Part shown: positions 36,882 to 46,866 of the stretch, piece after piece
Numbering within the stretch: position 1 is the stretch's first letter
Layout: each line of letters starts with the position of its first letter
DNA from: Planctomycetota bacterium
GTDB lineage: Bacteria; Planctomycetota; SZUA-567
Length of the DNA: 64,000 nucleotides
Direction of reading: 5' to 3'
Assembly (NCBI GenBank): GCA_020060765.1
Contig: JAGUZQ010000060.1
Coordinates: 1-64,000 of the forward strand
Program-made: the position numbers and the translations under genes
Notes under the pieces: model-generated
What the model saw: only the letters and a program-made list of their open reading frames with translations
What the model was told of the DNA's origin: nothing
Databases searched by the model: none

Positions 36882-39800
36882 ATGACGACATCGCAAGCGC
36901 TTTTTTTCCGCACTTTACTCGCAATCATTTTCGTTTCCGCGGGTAGCTCCGCGGTTTGCGCCGAGACCGCCGACAATGCGCCGCCCCCCGCAGCGGTTCG
37001 CATGTCCTACCCCGACGACCTTTCCGCGTGGGCTAGTGTCATTTCGACCGGTCTGGATTTGATGGCTGAGTCCAGACCCACCGCTCCGGGAATGACCCTC
37101 CGCCGTATGCGCCAGCGCCTGGACGCGCTTTTGCTGAAAACTTTCGGCGACGCCAAACCGGAGGACAGGCACAGGATGGCGAGCGAGCTTTACGAGCTCG
37201 AAGCAGACATCCTGGCCGAATCGATGGCGGTTTTTTCCGTGCCTGCCTACGCCGAAAGCCGCGACTCTTTATCCTGGCCGCAGGAGAGGATCCCGCTACG
37301 GAGAAAAGCGTTTCGCGAGGAAGTGAACAATACGTTTCTTGACTGGGATCGTAACGCCGAGGCTCTCGCGCGCCACGGCCTCCCCGTTTCCGCCGCTGTC
37401 GAGCAGCAGCGGATAACGGCTTACCTGTCGGAGGAGTGCGGCGTTTCGCGTCGGCTCAAAGACCAGGCCGTCGCCTTTTACAAGCAGACTGCCGAAATCC
37501 GTTTTCTCCGGGCTGCAACCGTTATTGGCGGAGAAATTGATCTTGCGGCGTTCAAACGCGCCGAAGCGGTCAATACGAACCGGGGCGTTGCGGTTCCCGC
37601 GTGGGGGGAGCGGCTCGCGGATCTGGCCAAAGCGGTGGAGTCGCTGCGGAGTTCGGTCTGTGCGCCAGGTGCCAAGTATGGGGTCGCTTCCGAATCCAAC
37701 ATGACCACTTTTCGCAGCCGGGTGGCGGAAGATTACGAAAAGGTGCTGGCATGTCGCCAGCGGTTGGCCGCCGCCGCGTATGATGCGTACGAGGCTTTCA
37801 AACCGGGGGCAAGTTTGTGGAGCACGGGGCGGTTTTCCATGGGCGGCTCCTGGCACGGCCTCCTGAACAGCAACATCCGCCGCTCCTCCCTGTTCATGGA
37901 CATTGAATTCAGAAAACCCTCGGAGTATTGGTCTTTTTCATTTGATGTGCCGGATGCTTGCTTTGTGGATCAAAAAGTCACGGACGCATCCTGGGTTCAT
38001 TCCCGGCGCGACTACCTGTGGAAAAAAGACCGGGGGGGCGAAACCGTAACCCAGCAGGTATGCTGGTCCATCATCGCGCCTGGTACTCTCGTCGACACCG
38101 GGGACAGCGAAATCCGCCTGTCCCAGACGACTTCCGGGCTCAGCCTGCCTCCCGACAAGGTGGGCGGTATTTTCGACGGCCAGCCCGTTCTGATTAAAAA
38201 AGGCGAAACCATCCAGCCGCGGCAGATGAGCGAAGGATGGCTGGTTTTGCTGTGGGAAGACGGAGCCTGCCAGTATCCGGTTGTGGTCGTATTTGAAAAA
38301 CGGCCGGACGAATTCGCCTGGCGCCAGGACGGCCTGATCGCGAAGCGGGGAGAAAAAATCGGGCGGATGGTGTTTACGCTCCCCTTCGGCGCGGCATTGC
38401 GCCCGGTTGACGAGTCGGTCGCCTGGCAGAAGTTGCCGGAGGAATTCGTAAGCCAATGCCGGAGCGTGGCGCGGCTGTCGCAGGACTATCCGCTGACGTT
38501 GCACGAATATTACGCCTGCGACGCCTCGCAAATCAGGATTCTCAACCAGGTCGAAAGCATTTCCCTGCAGGATGACTGGGGCACCGGGCATTTGACGCAT
38601 ACCCCGTTCCCGCCGATGCTTGCCCTGGGCATGGATTCTGGCGTCCCGATCACGGCGCGACGGGAACTGATCGACACCGGCATCTTCACGAAATACGGAC
38701 CCTATCGATACGCCCGCGGTTCCGAACTTGAATATACGATCCCGCGAATAAGGCTGCACGATTACTTCCCTCTTTCCCCCGTGCAGGAGGAACCGCTGGT
38801 CACGGAGCTGAACGATTACGTGCAATCGCTCTACGTCAAATGGGAGGGGGAACAGTCGGAAACATACAAGGCTTCTCTTCTGCACACGACAGCGGCCAAA
38901 CCGGCATGGTGCATGCTGAGGCCGGAGCTGCGCGACATCATGGCCAACCTGGTGAAGAAGGATGATTTGGCGGAGATATTCAGCTGGCGCGAACCGTCCG
39001 TTTATGCGACGCAGATGTACACCGGATACAACCTGGAGACGCAGCTCATTATCGAACCGACCATGGGCAAGTCGTTCTGGGCCCAGGGCTGGCGGGGCGG
39101 CAGGCACGGCGCGCGGATCCGCGGCGACATCCCGAATTACGCGGCTGCCCTGACCTTGGAGCCGATGCTGACACATGCGAAACTGTTCGGGCAATGGGAC
39201 TTGATCGAGAGGAACCGCGAAACACTGGAGCGCTCCTACAGTTCCGTTGCCGCGCGCCAGGAATGGGTCGTGCCGGGGCACGACTGCATGACGTCGGGAT
39301 TCAATTTCTCCACAGACATGCTGGCAGACGGCTGGCGTTGCCATGCAATCATGAACACGCTCGCCCGCACACTCCGCGACCGAGCCGCCGAGGAACAGGC
39401 GGCATATCTGGCAGCCCGTACGATGATGAGCCTGGGTGCGTTGCTCCATCCCAATCTGGCGCGGTACAACCAGCATATCTTCAACCGGGAATCCCGCCTG
39501 TGGACGCCGGACCTGGAGGCCGGATGGGAAGGATTTGTGCAGTACAACGGTATTTATCTCCAATCCCCCAAGCCCTATTCCCGCGAATGGGCTGCTTTCT
39601 CCGGCGTGTTTACCTGCGATTACCCCATCTACGGCGCGTTGTTGCGCTGGTTTCCGGAGAGTTTCCGGCGCTGGGCGTCTTGCGATGCCTGCGCCGCCAC
39701 CCCCATGCCGAGTTATGAATACGGCTTGATGCGTCCCCAGCGGGTCAGAAACAAGATCAGGCTCGATTACATGTGGGACATCGTGCGCATCAACGCATTA

Positions 39801-41030
39801 CTCGGCGACGATCCGGAACGCACCCGGCAATTAGGACTGGACGCTCTGCCAAAACTGAAACCGCCGTACCCGACCATGGGCACCCCGCATCCCCGGGCTG
39901 ACGAAATGCCGAAATTGCTTTCCCGGATGCCTTTTGTCATTGCGGCCGGCGATCCCCTGTTCCTTTCGGATTGGGGAAAGGCGAAACTCCTGCGCGGGGA
40001 ATACGACCGCGATAAACTCCTCGCAACCCTCGAATTTGCCAGCGAAAAATCCGCCATGATCACGGTGGTGATAGGCGCGCTGCCGACGAAGGTCTGTATC
40101 GACGGCGCAGCTTGCCGGATCGTCTCCGCCAGCGAACCTGCCGCCCGGAACGCCGACTTGCCCGTTGCGACCGCAGATTGCCGTTATGCCGCCGAGGACA
40201 GGGAATTGCTCCTCTCCTGCCCGGCCGGAACGCATACGATTACGATTCAGGTCGCGCCGGAAACCTCCCTCAAACCCGCGTTTGACGACCAACCGGAGGG
40301 AACCCTCTATCCTGCGCATACGCCTCCACCGCCGGGTACTATCACGGCTTCCGCCCTCAGGCGGGACGACTGCCAGGTCGGCAAAACTCTGCCTGTTGAT
40401 TTGGCCTTCGCCTGCAATATGGGATTCCACGACGAAGCGGCCAACGATCGGATCGGCGGCACCACCGACGACGGGGAATCCTGGGAAATGACGCCGGGTG
40501 AATCACGAATCCGCGGCGTGACTTTTTCCTTGATCGACCCGGAAAAGAACGGCGGCAAGAGCTGTATCGTCCTTGCTGGCCGCAAAAAGCCCTACTTCCC
40601 GGAGAGGGTCGAAGGGATCAAGGTCAACCGTCGCGTCTCGCGCCTCTTCTTCTACCAGGCCGCCGCCTGGAGGGAAGTCACGGATGAGAACCAGATCATC
40701 GTGCGCTACGTGTTGCATTTTGCCGACGGGCAGGATCGCACGATCGAGATCAGAATGAATCGGGAGATCAAGGACTGGAAAGACTACGACCAGAAGCAAC
40801 CGCAAGACCTACCCAAGGCGCTGATCGCCCCGGTAGTGAAAAAACTCACACCGGAACCCGCGAGAGGGATCGCCGGTTACGTGTATGAATGGAAAAACGA
40901 CGTGCGTGAAAACATCGCCAGCGTCCAGGAAGAACAAAAAGGCATTCCCATTCTGGACACGCTGGACATTGTTTCCGAGAACAAGGCGGTGCCTGTGATT
41001 TTCGCCATTACCGCGGAAAGCGACGAGTGA
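36882..41030 (+). CDS. Very large exported protein of unknown function, paralogue of the 31255 protein
   Basis: 1382 aa from ATG 36882 (GGAG 10 nt upstream). Signal peptide (RTLLAIIFVSAGSSAVCAETA). About residues 35-290 are helical. The middle and second half share motif order with the 989-aa protein at 31255 and include a helix-rich segment (GWRGGRHGARIRGDIPNYAAALTLEP, PGHDCMTSGFNFSTDM) suggestive of an alpha/alpha-barrel carbohydrate-active enzyme. The C-terminus (about 1170-1380) is beta-rich (GITASALRRDDCQVG-like and following) and may bind glycan. Not a recognised family by eye. Downstream of the AbiEi-pseudopilin gene and likely co-transcribed. Confidence 0.7.
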   Translation: MTTSQALFFRTLLAIIFVSAGSSAVCAETADNAPPPAAVRMSYPDDLSAWASVISTGLDLMAESRPTAPGMTLRRMRQRLDALLLKTFGDAKPEDRHRMASELYELEADILAESMAVFSVPAYAESRDSLSWPQERIPLRRKAFREEVNNTFLDWDRNAEALARHGLPVSAAVEQQRITAYLSEECGVSRRLKDQAVAFYKQTAEIRFLRAATVIGGEIDLAAFKRAEAVNTNRGVAVPAWGERLADLAKAVESLRSSVCAPGAKYGVASESNMTTFRSRVAEDYEKVLACRQRLAAAAYDAYEAFKPGASLWSTGRFSMGGSWHGLLNSNIRRSSLFMDIEFRKPSEYWSFSFDVPDACFVDQKVTDASWVHSRRDYLWKKDRGGETVTQQVCWSIIAPGTLVDTGDSEIRLSQTTSGLSLPPDKVGGIFDGQPVLIKKGETIQPRQMSEGWLVLLWEDGACQYPVVVVFEKRPDEFAWRQDGLIAKRGEKIGRMVFTLPFGAALRPVDESVAWQKLPEEFVSQCRSVARLSQDYPLTLHEYYACDASQIRILNQVESISLQDDWGTGHLTHTPFPPMLALGMDSGVPITARRELIDTGIFTKYGPYRYARGSELEYTIPRIRLHDYFPLSPVQEEPLVTELNDYVQSLYVKWEGEQSETYKASLLHTTAAKPAWCMLRPELRDIMANLVKKDDLAEIFSWREPSVYATQMYTGYNLETQLIIEPTMGKSFWAQGWRGGRHGARIRGDIPNYAAALTLEPMLTHAKLFGQWDLIERNRETLERSYSSVAARQEWVVPGHDCMTSGFNFSTDMLADGWRCHAIMNTLARTLRDRAAEEQAAYLAARTMMSLGALLHPNLARYNQHIFNRESRLWTPDLEAGWEGFVQYNGIYLQSPKPYSREWAAFSGVFTCDYPIYGALLRWFPESFRRWASCDACAATPMPSYEYGLMRPQRVRNKIRLDYMWDIVRINALLGDDPERTRQLGLDALPKLKPPYPTMGTPHPRADEMPKLLSRMPFVIAAGDPLFLSDWGKAKLLRGEYDRDKLLATLEFASEKSAMITVVIGALPTKVCIDGAACRIVSASEPAARNADLPVATADCRYAAEDRELLLSCPAGTHTITIQVAPETSLKPAFDDQPEGTLYPAHTPPPPGTITASALRRDDCQVGKTLPVDLAFACNMGFHDEAANDRIGGTTDDGESWEMTPGESRIRGVTFSLIDPEKNGGKSCIVLAGRKKPYFPERVEGIKVNRRVSRLFFYQAAAWREVTDENQIIVRYVLHFADGQDRTIEIRMNREIKDWKDYDQKQPQDLPKALIAPVVKKLTPEPARGIAGYVYEWKNDVRENIASVQEEQKGIPILDTLDIVSENKAVPVIFAITAESDE

Positions 41031-41275
41031 GATTTTCAATATCAGAGCAGGCTATTTATCCTATCCAACCACATCAGAAAACATTATACGGATTTATCCG
41101 CAGTGATCCCAACTGCGGAAATAGGATGAAATGAACGCGCAATGGCTACAGTCAGAATATTATGGTCGAAACGACGGCCAAAAGCGTTGTTGTGCTGGCG
41201 GGATGGGCGCAACGCTTATGTCTTGCTGACAGGGTACTAGATGCCTCCCGGCAAAAACTGTTACCCGGTTTTGAA

Positions 41276-42145
41276 CTAGACCGGGTTTTCGGACGGATGG
41301 GGCGCGGGTTTGAAAAAGACCTTTTTGTAAACCCCGTCGTATTCATATTCGAGATGGCGAATTTTCTGGCAAGCTCCCTTGACTGTGCTTTCAACGATTT
41401 TTTTGCCCATTTCCATCGACGCGCGTGTGGGATAACCCATGACACCGACTTGGATTTCGTCCCGCTGCCGGTGGCGGGCGACGACCATTTCATCATCGAC
41501 AATCTTTTCCGAGCACTGGTAGTTGTCTGGATGTGCGGTCAGACTTGCCAGAATCTCCGGCTCGTCCAATTCCAGTTCGTCCATCCGCACCAGTTCGGGC
41601 GCGAGGTACATGATTTCGGAAGTCTCGTGCCAGCCCGCATGCCAGTCGCCTTCACCTACGGCCTGCTTGCGGCTGACGCCGTCCACATCCATCTTGGAAG
41701 CGGGGAGTAACGCAAGCATTACGTCGCTGAATGAGGGATTGTTGCGCAGCAGCATTTTCAGAGAGCTGTCCAAAGCTGTCAGGTTTTCGCTTCCGCCGTG
41801 GCAGATGAAGAAATAAAACTTCCGGAACCCCTGGCAAACCAGAGACATCAGCATATCGCTCATAACTAACGCCATTGTACCCGGGGTGATATTGATCGTG
41901 CCGGGGCAGTCGCCGCCGGAAAAAGACTGGGTCACGGTGGGGGCGACGAGGATTCCCGTCTCCCGCCCGATCATCCGCCCCATTTCCGTAGCGCGGATCG
42001 AATCGGTAGCCAGCGGCAGATGGTAGCCGTGCTGCTCGGTCACGCCCACGGGAATAATGATCGATTTATTCACGTGGAGATACTCCCGCACCGACTTGAC
42101 AGTCATATTTTCCATTACCGGAAACTGTTTATCAGGCATCATGTG
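41276..42145 (-). CDS. Creatininase-family amidohydrolase
   Basis: 289 aa from ATG 42145 (AGGA upstream; an ATG at 42178 sits next to the -10 box and is not used). The family metal-binding residues are visible in PVGVTEQHGYHLPLATD (Glu, His, Asp), CHGGSEN (His) and GDWHAGWHETSEIMYL (Glu). These enzymes hydrolyse amide or carbamide-like bonds, for example in creatinine, and include Mn/Zn-dependent enzymes of other pathways. Last gene of the 47859-41276 unit but also with its own promoter at 42181. Substrate unknown. Confidence 0.85.
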   Translation of the reverse strand, partial: HMMPDKQFPVMENMTVKSVREYLHVNKSIIIPVGVTEQHGYHLPLATDSIRATEMGRMIGRETGILVAPTVTQSFSGGDCPGTINITPGTMALVMSDMLMSLVCQGFRKFYFFICHGGSENLTALDSSLKMLLRNNPSFSDVMLALLPASKMDVDGVSRKQAVGEGDWHAGWHETSEIMYLAPELVRMDELELDEPEILASLTAHPDNYQCSEKIVDDEMVVARHRQRDEIQVGVMGYPTRASMEMGKKIVESTVKGACQKIRHLEYEYDGVYKKVFFKPAPHPSENPV

Positions 42146-42180
42146 CGCATCCTTTATAGGCGTTAAGTTTGACTTCATTC

Positions 42181-42210
42181 ATTATACTAACAAAGTCATC
42201 TAAAAATCAA
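42181..42210 (-). promoter_or_regulatory. Sigma70-type promoter for the creatininase gene
   Basis: On the minus strand TTGATT (42205-42210) and TATAAT (42181-42186) are 18 bp apart. The -35 overlaps the 3' end of the DUF4838 gene. Confidence 0.55.
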
Positions 42211-44775
42211 GTCGGCGAATTTTTCCGGCTTGTTGAACAGGCCGAACGTAGGCGCAAACTGGCTGTATTCAACTTTGCCGCCGTCGGCGGTTTTGCGCAC
42301 CCGGCAAATGTTTGTCGCCCAGATGTCTCCTGCCAGAGGTTTCTTCTGCCCCAGGTCGGCATATGGAATCGCTATTTCCGCCAGCCATTTTTCCTTGCCG
42401 GTTGAGGTTTTCACCCGCCAGGAACCATTCCAGCCCTTGTCGCCTTTGCCGTCGGCGTATTTCATGTCGAACTGGGTGCCGCCGCTGTTAAAGACCATCT
42501 GAAAGACTACCTTGCCGTCGCGACCGGGATCGAAGAATAGTTCGATTTCGTTTTCCTCCCACACGTCGCCATCACGGGCGGTGACTGAATGCAATAGTTT
42601 TTCTGGCGAAGGCTCCGCGCATTCCAACGCGATATACAGACAATCATTGTCGTAAACCACTTTCGCCACGGTCGCGAATTCCGCCGGGGACGCATCGTCT
42701 TTCTGCACGAACTGCGCGGCAACCGGCGCGGTTTTCCAGCAGTCATCGTCAAGGTTGCCGTCCAGCGACGGTTCGTTATCGACAGAAGCGCAATCGATAG
42801 CGCGTCTCTTCGCCTTGGTGGAGAGGAAGTAATCGGCCATTTTCGCCGTCACCGGCAGATTGTATTTGCCGTCGTCTCCCCTGACCGACGAATAAGAGAT
42901 CGCCAGCGACTCCTTGTTGGCTTCCAGGAATTCCTCGCGCGCGTCCACCGCTTTCTTGAAGCGCAGGGCGGTATCCATCGCCAGTTTGCTTTTCACGCCT
43001 TCATAGGCATCCAGCGCGTCGAGAGTGAGTTCCACCAGCCGAAAATTATCCGAGACTAATTTGGCGCGTTCCCGCTGTTTGCCTTCCGGCGCGAGTTCCA
43101 CCGCCGTGTCCAACAGCGCCCGCGCCGCGCCACGGATGTTGGCGTAATATGGACGGATCAGGTCAGGCGAGGAAATTTTCAGCACTCCCAGGTCGTCGGT
43201 TGAGGAAAGCTTCCTGATGTTGCTTTCAGCGAACTTGCGGATTTCCTCTTCGATCAGGTTATGGTATTCCCGGATCAGCCGCCCCGCGTCGACGCCGTAA
43301 CACTTGTCGTAGTGGTCGTCAAGAAGCTGTTCGATGTCGAGCGTCGTGTCCCACAGCGAGCGGGCGGCGATGTATAACTCCAGCGAACCGCCGCCCCAAC
43401 AACCGAAGCCGTAGATATGGTGTCCCTTATAGCCGGATAGTTTGGTAAACTTTATCAGGTCGGCCAGATGCCGCCGGGTGGAAACTGGGAAATCCCATAA
43501 TCCCATGCCGTGGTAGGCCGTATAGTAAAACATCTTGTCGTGCAGTTTGCCCCACTGCCTAATACGCTGTTGGCGTTCCTCGAGGGTCTGGCGGGTGAAG
43601 AGGAACAGGTGGCCGTTATGCACGTCCCATAGGCAGAGATTCCTGAACGGCCGCGTGCGCAGGGGAGGGTTGGTGTAATTGCCGTAACAGTACGCGCCCA
43701 GGTATTTCGTCGGGTCTTTCTCGTAAACCAGTTTGCCGACGGCGTTGTAATAGGATATAAGGCGGTCGGACATGCTGCCGCCCGCGTCGAGCGTGCGGCA
43801 GTTGTCGCACTCGCAGTAACCGCCGCCGTCGTTGGCGGAAAGCGAGAACATCGGCACGTCCGGTTTTTCCGCGAAGTATTCCAGCGCCACTTCCGCGCTG
43901 ATGCGCTGCACGTCGGGATTGCTGGTGCAGATTTGCCCGTTATGAATGGGCCCCGTCGCGACATTATGAGTCATCACGCGTCGCCCGTCGACTAGGGCGT
44001 AATATTCCGGATGGTCTTCGTAAGGATAACGTTTCTTTTCCCATTTCGCCCAGCCTTCCGGCGAGGGATGGCAGGGGATGATGTAATACCAGCCGTGCGA
44101 ATGCTGCACGATCAGGCTGCGCCCCAGTTTCTGGCGGCGTTGCCAAAGCCTGTAATCGCGCCCGGAGCCAGCGCTGCTCCGGGAGTCAGATTCAGGAACA
44201 TAGAGCACGCGGCTGATAAAGGCGGGTTCGTCCTTGAGGTTAATCTCGCCTAGCGCCAGTTTTTTCATCGGTGCGTAATACTCTCCCGTCTCCGTCGGCA
44301 GGAACCAGCGCACGCCGAGAAATTTCTCGATGAAATCATACGCCGCCGACAGGGTGCCGGTCTGCGGGCCGCTGCGCCAGTGGGTGTTGAGCGGGTCGCC
44401 GGGAGTGTCTTTTCCCATCAGCACAAGCGCGTCGCCGACGGTGTTGACGGTAAAGCCTTCGGCGGCGACGTCGTCAAGATTCAGTCCTAGATTTTTCGTG
44501 AATTCGCTTTCGCCGATAAAAATATTTTTTCCATTTTCCGCCGGGGTTTCGACTATCGGCAGTTTCACGCCGCACACCTTTTCCAGATACGCCTGCAACT
44601 CGCGCGCGGCGAATTTAGGCGTCTCGATCGCGTCCTTGGCTACAACTATCGAATAGTCGCTCGCGCCGTTATCTGTCAGGACTATTTTATGCTGTTCTCC
44701 CGCCGCCGCAAATGCTCCGCACATGAGCGCCAATGCCATAACTGCCGCTGTCGCTACACAAAAACGCTTCTTCAT
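42196..44775 (-). CDS. Exported DUF4838 protein with C-terminal CBM9-like domain
   Basis: 859 aa from ATG 44775 (GGGAG 7 nt upstream). Signal peptide (RFCVATAAVMALALMCGAFAAA). An N-terminal region of about 120 residues resembles the alpha/beta domain before GH20-type barrels (ARELQAYLEKVCGVKLPI), then the DUF4838 barrel with HSHGWYYIIP, SLSANDGGGYCECDNCR and LGAYCYGNYTNPP. From about residue 690 a CBM9-like module starts (PSLDGNLDDDCWKTA; WEENEIELFFDPGRDG; LAEIAIPYADLG). Probably acts on polysaccharides outside the cytoplasm. The barrel keeps conserved Asp/Glu residues, but the catalytic mechanism is not established. Confidence 0.87.
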   Translation of the reverse strand: MKKRFCVATAAVMALALMCGAFAAAGEQHKIVLTDNGASDYSIVVAKDAIETPKFAARELQAYLEKVCGVKLPIVETPAENGKNIFIGESEFTKNLGLNLDDVAAEGFTVNTVGDALVLMGKDTPGDPLNTHWRSGPQTGTLSAAYDFIEKFLGVRWFLPTETGEYYAPMKKLALGEINLKDEPAFISRVLYVPESDSRSSAGSGRDYRLWQRRQKLGRSLIVQHSHGWYYIIPCHPSPEGWAKWEKKRYPYEDHPEYYALVDGRRVMTHNVATGPIHNGQICTSNPDVQRISAEVALEYFAEKPDVPMFSLSANDGGGYCECDNCRTLDAGGSMSDRLISYYNAVGKLVYEKDPTKYLGAYCYGNYTNPPLRTRPFRNLCLWDVHNGHLFLFTRQTLEERQQRIRQWGKLHDKMFYYTAYHGMGLWDFPVSTRRHLADLIKFTKLSGYKGHHIYGFGCWGGGSLELYIAARSLWDTTLDIEQLLDDHYDKCYGVDAGRLIREYHNLIEEEIRKFAESNIRKLSSTDDLGVLKISSPDLIRPYYANIRGAARALLDTAVELAPEGKQRERAKLVSDNFRLVELTLDALDAYEGVKSKLAMDTALRFKKAVDAREEFLEANKESLAISYSSVRGDDGKYNLPVTAKMADYFLSTKAKRRAIDCASVDNEPSLDGNLDDDCWKTAPVAAQFVQKDDASPAEFATVAKVVYDNDCLYIALECAEPSPEKLLHSVTARDGDVWEENEIELFFDPGRDGKVVFQMVFNSGGTQFDMKYADGKGDKGWNGSWRVKTSTGKEKWLAEIAIPYADLGQKKPLAGDIWATNICRVRKTADGGKVEYSQFAPTFGLFNKPEKFADLIFR

Positions 44776-44858
44776 GAATGATCTCCCATCGCCGCAAGCC
44801 AAGAAATAACGCTATATGTTGAAATGGTTTTCTTCGTGTCGGATTATGCCGCGCCAGA

Positions 44859-46019
44859 TTATTCCGCACGCAACCGGAAAAGCGCTTCCGCCTCCTCCGC
44901 CGTCACTGGACGGTCGAAGACCATGATCTCGTCCATTACAGCGTTTGCGTAACCGCCGTGCCAGTAGCCGAGCAAAAAAGTTTCTGGAACCATAACGCCT
45001 GGAAAGATGAACTTGCGGTCAGATGCGAGTTTTCCGTCGAGATACATTTCCGTCCGCACGAGTTTCTCTTCCGGCAGGAATTCCCAGTTAACCGCCACAT
45101 GGTGCCATTCCCGGTTCTGCCATTCCTGCAGAGGCGGGCTGACGCAACTCGCACCCGAATAGGTTTCCTCTCCCGCCTTGCCCCGGAACCCCCAAAGCAG
45201 GCGGTTTTTCCAAACGTGCGCCGGTTCATCCTTGTCGGGATAAGCTCGCAGAAAAAAATAGGTGCCGTCATTCCCGAAACCGGCCAAGCCGTAACCCATG
45301 CCGGTTTCGCCCATCCAATGCGGCTTGAACCACAGCGACAGCGCGCCGCGTTTGGGATTAAAATTGCCTTCGCCCTTCAGTTCGTTGATCTGGTTGGAAC
45401 GCCTCCCCTTGGGCACGAACGAAGTGGGAAAGGTGCATGAGTAATCGATCTGCGCGGCGTCGACCACGACCGTGCCGCCGACGCCTTGCAAAGTAATCGT
45501 CGAAACCGGATAGGCGGCGGTGAATGTTGCCGTAAAGCGCCCGAATTCCTTGCCCGGCGCGACCGCGACCAGTTCGGTCTTGTCCAGCAGAATGCGAAGT
45601 CGCGAACCGGGAGTTTCCGCACGGGCGTAAGTGCTGAAACAATATGACTTCCCTTCTTGCAGTTTTTCCACCACCTGCCGGAGATAGTTTTCCCCGTCCA
45701 CCGTCGCGCAGGATGGTGAGAACGCGCCGCCCTCTTGCCGGAATTCCGGTGTGCCGATCAATATCCATCCCGCTTTGTCGTCGAAATCGCGGGAGGAGAG
45801 CAGGTCAGCGTTAGGCTGTTCGATCAGCCAGCCGTTGCCGGAGACGCCTTTATCGAAACGCGGGCTATTCAGTTTCAAACCGCGCGCAACGTTTTCCGTT
45901 TTTTCGTTTTCGCAACTTTCCCGCCACAACAGCGACTTCGTCAGCGTTTCAGGCAATTCTTCCGCCGCTGTAGCATGTATTGAAAATGACAACAATATGA
46001 ACAGCGACAGATGGCGCAT
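44859..46019 (-). CDS. Exported LamG-like (concanavalin A-fold) protein
   Basis: 386 aa from ATG 46019 (GGAG 7 nt upstream). Signal peptide (MRHLSLFILLSFSIHATAA). The second half has LamG/Laminin_G_3 features (GALSLWFKPHW, WHHVAVNWEF, MYLDGKLASD, VMDEIMVFDRPVTAEEAEAL), a fold that binds or cleaves glycans; the first half is a probable beta-sandwich. Located between the pseudopilin and the DUF4838 gene, and probably co-expressed. Confidence 0.82.
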   Translation of the reverse strand: MRHLSLFILLSFSIHATAAEELPETLTKSLLWRESCENEKTENVARGLKLNSPRFDKGVSGNGWLIEQPNADLLSSRDFDDKAGWILIGTPEFRQEGGAFSPSCATVDGENYLRQVVEKLQEGKSYCFSTYARAETPGSRLRILLDKTELVAVAPGKEFGRFTATFTAAYPVSTITLQGVGGTVVVDAAQIDYSCTFPTSFVPKGRRSNQINELKGEGNFNPKRGALSLWFKPHWMGETGMGYGLAGFGNDGTYFFLRAYPDKDEPAHVWKNRLLWGFRGKAGEETYSGASCVSPPLQEWQNREWHHVAVNWEFLPEEKLVRTEMYLDGKLASDRKFIFPGVMVPETFLLGYWHGGYANAVMDEIMVFDRPVTAEEAEALFRLRAE

Positions 46020-46180
46020 ACTTGGTCTCCGGTTTTTTTGCAAGGTTATCGGTTTACCGGTTTTTACCGGGAATTCTCGGTCGGCAACTTTCCCATAAGC
46101 TGTTCACTGCACTTCCGCGAATATTGGGAAGGCGATTACCAGTGCCATATGACAAGCGCTGGCAAGCTTGTAGCGCACCA

Positions 46181-46855
46181 TTAATATGGCCAAAAAATAT
46201 TGCTGGCGGAATATAGCATATAGGGTGTATGGTCAACCGAAAGTTGGAGGCATTCCACATGTCCGTCGAGAAAGAAAAAGTTGCCCCTGGTTTCATGCCT
46301 GGACGCGCCGATATAATCATCTGGCCAACACGTGGCGGTGGGACGCAAGGCGTAATTCCAGCCATCGCCTTGGAAAAGAGAGTTCGAAGGGCGCTTGAAG
46401 GAAGACAGCCGTCCCGGTATATGTGTAGGATAATAATAGCTGCCAAATCTGTAATTGATGCCGTAACTTGTGCCCCAGTAGCTATTCGCGTCGGAAGGGC
46501 ATTCGTGCAGTTCGTGGAAGGCTCTCGGAGTTCCCGCTTGCGAACCGGAGGAAATTTTACCGGACGGCGCAGGCAGATATGCGGCGACGCGGGGCGGCCA
46601 GTAACGCGAGCATCCGGCCGGCAGCGGATCGGCGAGTGTCATATCCACCAATATCCCGCCGTGATCATCGCTGTATTGCAGATGCACCAGATACCACTGT
46701 TTGAGGCGGCTCTGGCAGTCGATTTTACGCGCCGCGTCGCGCGCTTTCTTCAATGCAGGCAGCAGCAACCCGGAAAGAATCGATATAATAGCAATCACGA
46801 CCAGCAATTCCACCAGCGTGAAGCGTTTTGCGGCTTTTCCTGCAAACACAGACAT
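46181..46855 (-). CDS. Pseudopilin with H-x9-DG motif
   Basis: 224 aa from ATG 46855 (AGGAGACAGGAA upstream), 11 bp after the LacI stop. Short basic leader ([11 protein letters not shown]), then [12 protein letters not shown] with Glu at +5; residue -1 is Arg and not Gly. C-terminal [15 protein letters not shown] fits H-x9-DG. These PVC pseudopilins are thought to be exported by a type II/IV-pilus-like machine. The gene lies between LacI and LamG-like genes. Confidence 0.88.
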   Translation of the reverse strand: MSVFAGKAAKRFTLVELLVVIAIISILSGLLLPALKKARDAARKIDCQSRLKQWYLVHLQYSDDHGGILVDMTLADPLPAGCSRYWPPRVAAYLPAPSGKISSGSQAGTPRAFHELHECPSDANSYWGTSYGINYRFGSYYYPTHIPGRLSSFKRPSNSLFQGDGWNYALRPTATCWPDDYIGASRHETRGNFFFLDGHVECLQLSVDHTPYMLYSASNIFWPY

Positions 46856-46866
46856 TTCCTGTCTCC

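Noticed and set aside
37938-39563. Minus-strand frame of 541 codons
   Set aside because: Antisense to the large exported protein gene with signal peptide and ribosome site; no domain seen.
41263-41290. Terminator for the 1382-aa protein gene
   Set aside because: ACCCGGT/ACCGGGT with TTTT is present but it lies 230 bp beyond the stop and inside the end of the convergent creatininase gene; too weak to list.
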